A stretch of DNA of 64,000 bases. Source: Loripinus fragilis. Its lineage: Eukaryota > Mollusca > Bivalvia > Lucinida > Lucinidae. Shown here one piece after another: positions 56,077-64,000 of this stretch. Below the pieces are notes generated by a model that saw only the letters and a program-made list of their open reading frames with translations, did no database searches and was not told where the DNA came from. The stretch lies in NCBI GenBank assembly GCA_964019695.1, contig CAXHUL010000503.1:992001-1056000 (forward strand), written 5' to 3'. The position numbers and the translations under genes are program-made. How positions within the stretch are numbered: position 1 is the first letter of the stretch; the number at the start of each line of letters is the position of its first letter.

Positions 56077-56117
56077 ATGGCGGACAAAATAAACATGCAT
56101 GGTGTAGCTGCTCCAAG
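56077..56117 (+). CDS. possible first coding exon, unknown plus-strand gene
   Basis: ATGGCGGACAAAATAAAC with A at -3 and G at +4, open for 13 codons (MADKINMHGVAAP) to a donor CCAAG|GTAATA at 56,117-56,118, leaving phase 2. A TATA-like sequence sits upstream. No second exon was found downstream to 64,000. It lies head-to-head with coding exon 1 of the PHD gene, inside that gene's proposed first intron. Evidence is only positional. Confidence 0.35.
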
Positions 56118-56370
56118 GTAATATTCAAAGCTTTTATGTCTTATTTTGATGTTCATACTCAGCCATGTTTTAGAAAATAAGTTGTTTTATGTTTCTGTTG
56201 TCTTGGTTAACCAAATAAGGGTTATATTACCGCAGACTAGTTTCGAGTTGCATGTACATGTGGTTTGCTCACCATTTCTATCTAGAGCATATTTTATTAA
56301 AGCATTCAAAACATGAAACTAATATTTTCTTTGCACAATATATACTCATGCTAAAATATGGAAGTCCACT

Positions 56371-56623
56371 GCCCTGGTCCAGAGGTTATAAAACTTTGTT
56401 CATGCTCAACTCAACTGAGCATGAAATTTCAACTGCTTATAAAAACTAAAATACCGGCAAATAAAGAAGTTTCTTGCTTTAAGTCTCTCAGGTGTTGTAT
56501 TTATCATGCTAATAAATGTTTAAATGCCAACAATTGTTGGCATTTTAACATTTATGAGCAGGATAAATTTCGTGCTCAGCTGAGTTGAGTATGAAAAAAG
56601 TTTTATAACCTCGGGGCCTGAGC
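56371..56623. mobile_element. MITE with AGAGGTTATAAAACTTT ends
   Basis: About 253 bp with inverted ends of about 55 bp: GGTTATAAAACTTTGTTCAT then GCTCAACTCAACTGAGCATG, mirrored at the right. A further inner palindrome ATGCCAACAATTGTTGGCAT lies at 56,524. A partial relative follows at 56,845-56,900. Confidence 0.85.
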
Positions 56624-56643
56624 TTTGTATAAGGTTCGTTTAT

Positions 56644-56843
56644 TTGTTTGTTTGATTTGATTCTTTACCTCCCATCAACAATCTTTCAGTTAAACAGGGA
56701 CAGGTCTTCCTGGGTTGTACCAGTACTAAGCTATGATAAATGTATCTTGCTCAAGGACCACAACGCAGTGACTCCGTAGAGGCTCTAACCCGCGGCCCCT
56801 CCGTCTCGAGTCAAGCACTCTACCACTGAGCCACTGCGCTCCC
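56644..56843 (-). mobile_element. SINE-A, near full length
   Basis: Minus-strand SINE-A with tail TTGATTCTTTACCTCCCATC, body GGTCTTCCTGGGTTGTACCA, B-box complement AGGCTCTAACCCGCGGCCCC and A-box end CCACTGAGCCACTGCGCTCC. Confidence 0.85.
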
Positions 56844-56922
56844 TGGCCTCGAGGTTATAAAACTTGAGTACAGTCTCAAACTCAAAATAAAGCGCAATGA
56901 TTGGCTGCTTGCGGACACCTGT

Positions 56923-57270
56923 CAACAACAGCAGAATCTAGGGCGAAGATTTGGTACCAGTAAAATGCATTTAAGCCCCCCCAGTGGCTTAGGCTGCTGT
57001 CCGTTCTAAGGCGGTGGTTCTGTTGTTGTTGACTTTTTGTTTATTGTTACTCCCAATGTGGAAGTCTGTATTTGTTCTATGTTTTGTTGTACGTTACTCT
57101 ATGTCCATTCAAGTATTGCAATCATCTTGATGGGGAAGAGAGAGCTTATTGCTTTGCTTAATTTGTCTTCCTGGTGTCTCGTGATGGTTGAGCAGCTCTT
57201 CCTCGCGGTGCCACTGGGTTGTCTGCAGTTTGTGATTGTGGTATTTCCTGATCATACTCACTTACTATTT
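56923..57270 (+). repeat. dispersed repeat shared with 28.5 and 63.4 kb
   Basis: CAACAACAGCAGAATCTAGG begins a stretch also found at 63,426-63,560. From about 56,995 it matches 28,500-28,795. An open frame without ATG runs through the shared part; see the finding on this repeat. Confidence 0.7.
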
Positions 57271-57359
57271 TTCATGTGCTTACTAGTTTTATTAAGATAT
57301 ACACATGTACTAATAACTGAAATCTCTAGTCGAATATCCAATTTGCTTGAAAACAATTT

Positions 57360-57925
57360 AAAACTTTAAAATCAGAGATTACACATTGCTACTTTACGAT
57401 GCCAAGATGGACACCTGTTGAACACTAAGGGGAGATTGGAATGTTACAAGCTAATGTGACGCCATTGGTGATAGCCCAACAATTTTGATGCCATACAAGG
57501 ACGATTGAACATCTTAAGAAACGTTTCTGGCAAATTGGGACAATGTCAGACTGTGTGCGTTCAAGACGTCACCGTGCAATGATGTGACGTCAAGATCGAT
57601 AAACCGTAGGTCTCAACTGTTCAATCAATTTTGCCCTGTGACAGTCGACAGCTAGGACAACCCCAGGAACTCATAATCCAAGAATCAGCGCTCAAACTGT
57701 GACAATATGTTTGCAAGAGATTGGTGAAAGACCACTATATATGCTTTATATACGGCGTTTCGTTTTTGGTCTAGTACCAAATATGTGATAAGAACAAAAA
57801 TTCATGTGCTGATCCAAACGTTCATTTGAGCATTTTTAAATTATGATAAAAAAATCTTCTTTTTTTTTCATCCAATGGCAATGAAACTATCATCAAATAA
57901 TAAACCTGTGATGAGATATTTAGTA
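57360..57925. other. intergenic, no gene seen
   Basis: Slightly less AT-rich, with CGATTGAACATC and TGACGTCAAGATCGATAAAC phrases. No open frame with splice borders and no repeat recognised. It may hold a decayed transposon. Confidence 0.4.
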
Positions 57926-57927
57926 TA

Positions 57928-59034
57928 CCAGGGTTGGCATGATATTACCCGTCCAGGTAAACCCTTCCCATAAAACCCGGGTTGGGCAATAAGGTCATAT
58001 TACCCACTTTGGGCAATATGCAGGTTTTATGAATTTTTGGTCAAATAAATTCTCAGATTTCTGTCTGATGATAGGACGTTTAAAAGTGTATAAATGATTC
58101 TATATAGTCATATTTATCAAAGTCTACCAATCAATGTCATCTTTTCCCTGAAAATTATCTTCGACTTCAATAATATCAAAACATTCCACAAAAATTGTAT
58201 TTTTGCTTGACCATTTTGGCAGTAAATGAAGATTTAAAATTTAAGGTAACTATAATTCTATTCTGAAGTGTGTGAATAAGTCAATTAGGCCTAAATGAAA
58301 TATATGTGTGGTTCCTGTTGCATACTAGCAAAATTTAGGGTAGGTAGGTAGGGAAATTATTAAATTTTGTTACAATGTATAACATTTAACAAAGAAAATA
58401 GTGACACAATCTGAAAAAGTGCCCATTTTAGGTATTTTTTTCTCCAAAGACCATTTGAATGTTTAGGGTAGGGTTAAGAAATTAGGGTAGGTAGGCCAAC
58501 AGGAACCACACATACATTTCATTTAAGCCTTAAACAAATTTCCCAAAATAACTGCATTAAAATCTATTCACTCTTGTTATTAGGACCAGTTTAAAGCATG
58601 ACTGCATTTGACCATAATTTCTATAGCCAAGGATAATTGCTCAATTACTGCCCCAAAGGTACTAAATGTTTGCTCTACTACAAATGTACATACTGTTATT
58701 TTTCTAAATTTTGGGATAACCTAAGTTTTTTGTAATCATACTTAAATTTGACCACAAAGTAATGCCATCAAAAGATACAGACGAAAATGCAAACAGCTTT
58801 AAACCTGATCAAACTGTTTCTCTTTTTGCAGTCTGATCTGGGTCAGCACTGTTTGCACAGAAAAACTGTTAGGTAGCAGTAGGTTCTGGGGGTTATGATT
58901 AATTTAATGAAAAACTTTCAGATTTAAAACCCCCCACATAAAACCCATAAAAACCCAAAAACCTGCCCTCATAAACCTGTAAAACCCGCCGGGTTGGGCT
59001 TTATGATAAAACCCGGGTTTTATGCCAACCCGGT
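57928..59034. mobile_element. 1.1-kb element with AGGGTTGGCAT ends
   Basis: Left ACCAGGGTTGGCATGATATT, right TTTTATGCCAACCCGGT. Repeats of AAACCCGGGTT and its complement near both ends extend the match. No coding frame. Hosts a nested MITE at 58,288-58,529. Confidence 0.75.
58288..58529. mobile_element. nested MITE with TTA duplication
   Basis: 242 bp. Left GGCCTAAATGAAATATATGT then GTGGTTCCTGTTG, with a matching complement at the right over about 34 bp. Flanked by TTA (58,285-58,287 and 58,530-58,532). Contains AGGGTAGGTAGG near both ends. Confidence 0.85.
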
Positions 59035-59204
59035 CAGGTCATACACAACACAAAGAACACAAATGACAGGAGATGCTCTGCTATATCAACACCTGAGATT
59101 TATAACAATATCCTTTACTCTCTGAAAGAAACTAATTCTTTTGAAGGTCATTTAATAAAAGGACACATGGCAAATTACATATGCATAGATACTAAGTAGT
59201 AGAA

Positions 59205-59962
59205 AGCGCAGTCGATGGGGGCCATTGCAAATCCCCACGCTAAATATTTTTACTCCTCCCAGCACCTGAAGTCCCACCTCCGGGCATGACCCTGGCAACA
59301 GAATGAAAATTCTGTTCAATATGTTTCCTATCGTTTATTTGTGAGAACACACATCAAGTTTGGTATAAAAAATCTTTGAAATTGACATGTTAATGATATT
59401 TGACCTTTTGACCTCGCCCCAAGGTACCCAGTTTGACCCTAGGATGAAAATGTTACTTGCATTCTGTTCTGCTTGTCATCCCCACCGATTTGATATGCTA
59501 CATGACCATGTTTGAAAAAAAAAAAAATTGACCCCTTGGGCACCCCCAGTGCCCCAAAGTCCCACCCCTGGGGCATGACCCAGGCAACAGAATTAAAATT
59601 CCGTCTAATATGTTTTGTATCTTTCATTTGTGAAAACACACACAAAGTTTGGTATAAAAATCTTTGAAATTGACATGGTAACCGAAATTTAATGATATTT
59701 GACCTTTGACCTCACCCCAAGGTCACCAGGGGGTGGGGCCAAATTTTTATTTGCCGTTGCACGCCCCATTCATGTGAGTAGGGTTAAATTTCGTCTAACG
59801 ATTTAGGAGGAGATAGCATAACGGACAGACAGCAGGATGGAATTTGATTTTTGACCCCTAAGCACCCCAATGGTTTAGGAGGAGATAGCATAACGATCGG
59901 ACGGACAGACAGACGGAGGCGAAATATCCCCTTCGCTTTTTTAAAAAAGCGTGGGATAATAA
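59205..59962. mobile_element. 760-bp non-autonomous element, GGCGAAATATCCCC type
   Basis: Starts CAGTCGATGGGGGCCATTGC then AAATCCCCACGCT and ends AAGCGTGGGATAATAA, so the ends are short inverted repeats. Internal direct subrepeats of about 290 bp carry GGGCATGACCC(A/T)GGCAACAG and AAGTTTGGTATAAAAA. Related to 50,170-50,575. Confidence 0.7.
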
Positions 59963-59964
59963 AC

Positions 59965-60580
59965 AGAAAGGAAAAAGTTTGCTACATGTCTTAGACAGGT
60001 TTTTTTACTTTTGACTTCAATGAAAAAATGGGGATCTGAAATGTTCGATGAAAGAAACGTAATCATTTCAGTCATTATTTAGGCTATTACTTTAAATATG
60101 AACATGGGTAGGATCCATGATAGGAACACCCTTTATAAAATAGGTGACCTAAAATACAATGGCAAATATTTTTTTAAGTGTGGGGCAAGTTTGGCAGTGG
60201 GCCGAACTTGCCCCTGACAGACTATTTCCAAACATCATGTGACAGCTCCTTTAAGATGGAGAAGAAATTAACAATGTTTTATATCGAAGCACATAATCCT
60301 TTGGTTATAAAAATATAGAATTTAAATCAGAATCTTAACACATCTTTAGAAATTACTATGAGAAATTTACTTATCATGCAAGAAAACAATTTTTCTGGTA
60401 CAAAATCAATGTGCCCTTCAACAATGCAACCATTGTGTACTCATGTAGATAAAATTGTTACAAGTAATTTCCAAATATGTTTCCCAGCCCCATATCTTAT
60501 TTGACATGCTAAATATAGCCACATGCCGAACATGCCCGGAGGCCGAACTAGCCCCGGTCTCCCCTAGTTGTTTAGAAATT
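59965..60580. other. intergenic, no gene seen
   Basis: AT-rich. A pair of phrases (TGGGCCGAACTTGCCCC near 60,197 and AGGCCGAACTAGCCCCGGTC near 60,541) suggests a degraded element. No gene evidence. Confidence 0.45.
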
Positions 60581-60585
60581 TCAGT

Positions 60586-60779
60586 TTGCTTTGATTCTTT
60601 ACGTCCTAGTCAACTTGTTTAGTTATGTCGGGACTGGTCTTCCTGAGTAGCACCACTAAGCAAGGATTAATGTGTCTTGCTCAAGGACTCAACACAGTGA
60701 CGCCAATGAGACTCGAATCCGAAACCCCTCGATCTTGAGACAAGAACTCTACCATTTAGCCAACACGTGCTGCACTCCC
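60586..60779 (-). mobile_element. SINE-A copy
   Basis: Minus-strand SINE-A with tail TTGATTCTTTACGTCCTAGTC, GGTCTTCCTGAGTAGCACCA (changed body), B-box complement GAGACTCGAATCCG and A-box end ACCATTTAGCCAACACG. Possible target repeat AGAAAT on both sides. Confidence 0.75.
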
Positions 60780-61029
60780 GAGAAATGTGTTGCTCTCCAA
60801 GAGAACTTTCATTGATGCCCATCCATATAAGATCTTATATAGAAACTTGCCAGCCATGCTGTGTTGTACGGATCTGAAGTCGCAATCAAAATGAATTTAT
60901 TAATGCGAGCAGCAACGGATCAGACGAGCCTGCGCAAACGCACGGTCTTGCCAGAGCCTTTTCTGTTCGCACACACAGTTTTCATGCACGCATGAATCAA
61001 ACGTAAAACAGGAGAAAGCGTTCACCTAC

Positions 61030-61048
61030 CTTAGAATACGAATCTATT
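61030..61048 (-). other. possible 5' untranslated exon of the PHD gene
   Basis: A 19-nt stretch on the minus strand between TGCTTTTCTTTCAG and a good donor (CTAAG|GTAGGTGAA). It may be a micro-exon, or the first exon if transcription starts in the TTTCTTTC just before it, 30 bases after a TATA box. Joined to coding exon 1 it would end in AAG before ATGGCAG. Confidence 0.4.
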
Positions 61049-61074
61049 CTGAAAGAAAAGCACGTGCTGCCGAA

Positions 61075-61082
61075 TATTTATA
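61075..61082 (-). promoter_or_regulatory. possible TATA box of the PHD gene
   Basis: TATAAATA on the minus strand, about 31 bases before the pyrimidine-rich CTTTTCTTTC that precedes the 61,030 donor. Spacing fits a core promoter. No transcript evidence. Confidence 0.4.
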
Positions 61083-61243
61083 GTGAGTACGAGCGATGAA
61101 AGCCATGGGAAAAAGGACCTACTTATTCAGGAAAACCATAAAACCACTGCGTTGACTCGTCTGATCTGAATCATCGCTGTCAACACTTATTTTGCTGTTG
61201 GGTGAGAGTGCACCTGTGCACCGTTGCCAGCAGATCAAAAACT

Positions 61244-61310
61244 GAGAGAAAAAAGAGGAAAAAAGAAAAAAAAGAAAAAAAGAAAAAAAAGAAAAGAATA
61301 AAAAACAGCG
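61244..61310. repeat. purine-rich A/G low-complexity tract
   Basis: Runs of A broken by single G, for example AAAAAGAAAAAAAGAAAAAA. Gives a spurious basic open frame on one strand and a Phe/Ser-rich frame on the other. Confidence 0.9.
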
Positions 61311-61504
61311 CAACACCGTCCAGTCCCACTGGATCAACACTTGATAAGAAGGTAGGTCCTTCTGGGGAATGGCAGTCAGCTCGGACCCAGTTTGTTGAAT
61401 TAACATTGAATCAATGTTGAGTCAACGTTGTGTGCCTGCTGGGTTGTCACAGTTTTGGCGTGTCATCAGTACCAGTACTAAACTATCCTGATCTTGATTT
61501 ACAA

Positions 61505-61813
61505 AGCATGCGCGGATCCAGAAAGTTTTGTCAGAGTGGTCCAACTCTGACAAGGTTTTTTTTATATTTTTTTTAAATTGATGAGGAGAGAAATGATCCA
61601 AATACCACTATTAGCGGACCATCAACGGCCCGCCAGCGAAAGCCGTTTCGCTTGGCAGGCCGATGATGGCCCAACATTGAATGCTGGATTGGTAGCATTG
61701 TGATTTTAAGGGGATCTGGACCAGTATTGCTAAGGAAGGAACCCTATATTTTTGTAATTTTCCAGGGGGGGGGGGTCCGGACCCCCTGTCCCCCCTCTGG
61801 ATCCGCACATGCA
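61505..61813. mobile_element. GCATGCGCGGATCCAGA inverted-repeat element, intact ends
   Basis: 309 bp. Left GCATGCGCGGATCCAGAAAG, right CCCCCTCTGGATCCGCACATGC in complement orientation. Interior with ACCATCAACGGCCCGCCAGC and GGCAGGCCGATGATGGCCC. Best copy of a family with fragments at 8935, 16,693, 21,645, 30,983 and 45,885. Confidence 0.75.
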
Positions 61814-61819
61814 AAGGAC

Positions 61820-62390
61820 CAGATATGATAATAAAAAGGAGTATTTGTCAGCGCAAAATAATCTTCTTTGGTTTAATCGAGCCCATCAAAACTCTGGAAT
61901 AAACGTTGATATTGGCGTTAATTTATTTGCATAAAATTGGATGTCGCATCAGGATCGAACACATACCCCTTTCTGTCGGGTCAAATGTTTTATATATGAG
62001 GCCCTCCCAGGGGGATACCTGTTCCCCTGAAATAAATTGACTTGTTCCCCTGTTCCCCAAAACATGAATGTTCCCTGTTTCCCATTTTGTCTTGGTTCCC
62101 CGTTCTCTGCAAAATGTGGCTTTTGTTTTCATTTCCCTGAAATAAATGCCTGTTTTCTAAACCCCTGGGAGGGTCTCATCTATACATTGCGACACTTAGT
62201 TGCATCCACGCGACGGCTAGGTAAGCCGTCCGGTCATCTTCACGTTTACGTAGACTTTTTGTTACGAAACACATTGAAGTGAAATAAAATGGCGTTTTTC
62301 ACGCAGCTAGCACTCACACCTTTCATCAATGCCAGAGAAATAGTACCTTCTCCTTTAGCATTTATGTGTTTGCGGAGAGAGGGCGATTTT
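61820..62390. other. no gene supported; repeated ATTTCCCTG phrases
   Basis: Contains GGAGGGTCTCATCTATA and GAGGCCCTCCCAGGGGGA facing each other, with GTTCCCC and TTTCCCTG phrases: probably a small inverted-repeat element at about 61,996-62,185. An ATGGCG with good context lies at 62,289 but has no clear donor. Confidence 0.45.
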
Positions 62391-62392
62391 TG

Positions 62393-62573
62393 CTTGTTTG
62401 TTTGGTCGCAGCCAACGATGTTTCAGTTATGTCCGTCCGGGTCTTCCTAATGCATACCAGTACTAAGCAAGAATTAGTGTGTCTTGCTCAAGGACACAAC
62501 ACATTAAGGCCGATGAGGCTCGAATCTGCAAACCCTCGGTCTCGAGTCAAACACTCTACCACAGAGCAATTGT
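62393..62573 (-). mobile_element. SINE-A copy with diverged tail
   Basis: TTGTTTGTTTGGTCGCAGCC replaces the usual tail; body GGTCTTCCTAATGCATACCA; B-box complement GAGGCTCGAATCTGC; A-box end TACCACAGAGCAATTG. Confidence 0.7.
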
Positions 62574-62712
62574 AAACCCTAGTTCGTTGCTTTTCGTTCC
62601 AACAACAGCCGAGATGGAGCCACGGCTTAAAGTCACACCTAACAGACTCGAGAAGCTGGATATCGAACCTGAGATCCCTGGGTACAAGGCGAGTGGTAGG
62701 GTGGCTCCAAGA
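62574..62712 (-). mobile_element. SINE-C, third tRNA-derived type
   Basis: On the minus strand a tRNA-like part with TACCACTCGCCTTGTACCC and B box AGGTTCGATATCC, then a short body and a tail TGTTGTTGGAACGAAAAGCA followed by ACGAA. The tail resembles SINE-B's TGTTGACTGGGACGTAAAGC and ACAAA. Directly adjoins the SINE-A at 62,393. Confidence 0.55.
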
Positions 62713-62757
62713 AGCGAGAAATGTTGTCACTGATATCCATTCGGAGTATCTTATGCC

Positions 62758-62980
62758 CAGGTCACACATTCACGAACTGGACGCCGGATTAGCCAGGGAT
62801 ACAATCCGGCATCATTCGTGGCAATCCGTATTGGTCCGTAGCTTTCCGTATTGCATCCGTAATCATACGTAGAAGTACTTAATCATACGTATATAGTGCA
62901 TCCGTATCGGTATACGGAAATTGGCATTTCCTGGGTCATCCGTGAGATTTAATCCGTAGTAGAATCCGTGAATGTAGACT
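62758..62980. mobile_element. MITE rich in TCCGTA
   Basis: Ends CACACATTCACGAACTGGA and the complement of AATCCGTGAATGTAGAC form an imperfect inverted repeat. The interior repeats TCCGTA and its complement TACGGA many times, as in CGTATTGGTCCGTAGCTTTC. Non-coding. Confidence 0.6.
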
Positions 62981-62984
62981 TAAT

Positions 62985-64000
62985 ATGAGAAAAGTTGCGT
63001 ATTTAAGTGTGCCTCTCTTCTGGCTAACGGTCCAGTTTGCCACCCCACCCGGCCCGCCCCAATCCAAAGTCCCTGGCGAAAGAATTGTAAAATATCTGAT
63101 ATCCTTTAACTTTGGAATTTTGGCATGTGACTTGCGATTTGTGACTTATGACTTGTGGCTTTTGAATGGTCCGTTTTTTCCAGATGATTTAGATGCAGCA
63201 ACAGCTGTCGTTGTGCCGCGTGGGAGTTGGTAACTTCTCCCCATACAACGGAAAGCAGAATACTGCTTAAACATAGGGGGCGTGAGAATTGCTGCACCCT
63301 ACCGTAAGTTCTCGTCAACAGTTTAAATAAAACCGAGTCTGCTGTTTCCTTACTGGCGAATCAAGGACTGCTTGAAAGATGGATACCGACTGTCATGATG
63401 ACATTCCACTTAACGTTTTTGTACTTCAACAACAGCAGAATCTAGGGCGAAGATTTGGTACCAGTAAAATGCATTTTTAATCCCACCAGTGACTTCGGCT
63501 GTTGTCTGTTCTACGGCGGTGGTTCTGTTGTTGTTGATTCGGTGTTTAATTGAACATTACTCCCATTAATGAATTCTGTATGTTTGCTTGCGGCGCTCTC
63601 GCTGCAAGCATTTGTGTCGGAATAGTGATACCCTCTACCTGGCTGTCTATTTATATAACATACTGTTAGCATAACGGTCGTGTGAATGGCAACAAAACAG
63701 TTCAACGACAAGACAAATCACCGACAGCAAGCAAAACATAGTGTTAAGACAGGGCTCGTATGGGAATGGGAAAACATAATTCCAGGGCTTTTCCAGGAAT
63801 TTTTTTATTTTCAAAAACTCAATTTCTTCCCAATTTTGTATAACACAACGTTTAAAAGTGCACTTTTTTCAGCCGGAAGCGACGAAATGTAAAGGCTCAC
63901 TAGATTTCTTTGATTCTGACACCGGTGATAAAAACCGGGACTACTGCACAAATTGAATAGAATAAAAAACGAGTTGCACCTGGCTCTTTGACGTGTATCT
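62985..64000. other. no gene supported at the window end
   Basis: An 82-codon plus-strand frame (62,985-63,233) and a 68-codon frame (63,686-63,892) start with ATG but have no domain or splice support. Part of the 56.9-kb repeat occurs at 63,426-63,560. Near 63,780 the phrase AATTCCAGGGCTTTTCCAGG looks like a dispersed repeat. Confidence 0.45.

Noticed and set aside
62289..62455. ATGGCG start with good context and a 54-codon plus-strand frame
   Set aside because: The frame runs into a SINE-A, no convincing donor precedes it, and the peptide has no recognised features.

Overview
This window looks like nuclear DNA of a metazoan, most likely a marine bivalve mollusc. It is AT-rich, has very little coding sequence and is dense with repeats: tRNA-derived SINEs, decayed LINE fragments, many short inverted-repeat (MITE-like) elements, minisatellites and segmental duplications. 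There are no operons and no functional rRNA or tRNA genes. The organism call is inference from repeat style and gene structure, not from a database match.

The main gene is a split gene on the minus strand. Five coding exons at 55,810-55,758, 53,396-53,296, 49,962-49,927, 43,116-43,075 and 40,252-40,072 all have AG/GT borders and join in one reading frame. Together they give about 137 residues with a complete C4HC3 PHD-type zinc finger (C23, C26, C39, C42, H47, C50, C72, C75, with W70) followed by an acidic Asp-Pro-Pro repeat tail. A 19-nt 5' untranslated exon with a TATA box behind it is proposed near 61,050. The 3' end was not found. Two other possible gene ends lie on the plus strand: a terminal-exon-like frame with stop and AATAAA at 1.78-2.08 kb, and a TATA box, start codon and splice donor at 56.03-56.12 kb.

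Layout. 0-9 kb: the candidate 3' exon, several inverted-repeat elements and a 69-bp tandem array. 9.9-12.9 kb: a 119-bp array broken by a poly(A)-tailed retrocopy, then two tandem arrays (about 174 bp and 60 bp) built from different parts of one SINE. 13-17.5 kb: a 1.2-kb non-autonomous element, MITEs and a G run. 17.7-39.9 kb: a graveyard of one LINE family (reverse transcriptase with F/YADD motif) present in at least eight fragments, arranged as plus-then-minus pairs and copied by segmental duplication. 40-56 kb: the introns of the PHD gene, filled with 52-bp and 78-bp minisatellites, nested SINEs and long terminal-inverted-repeat elements. 56-64 kb: the upstream side of that gene, with further MITEs, three SINE types and GC-richer sequence near 61 kb.

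Three SINE types, called A, B and C here, have different tRNA-like heads but appear to share a 3' tail. This would fit mobilisation by one partner LINE. Several insertions have direct repeats at their borders, and related duplicated copies show the empty site.
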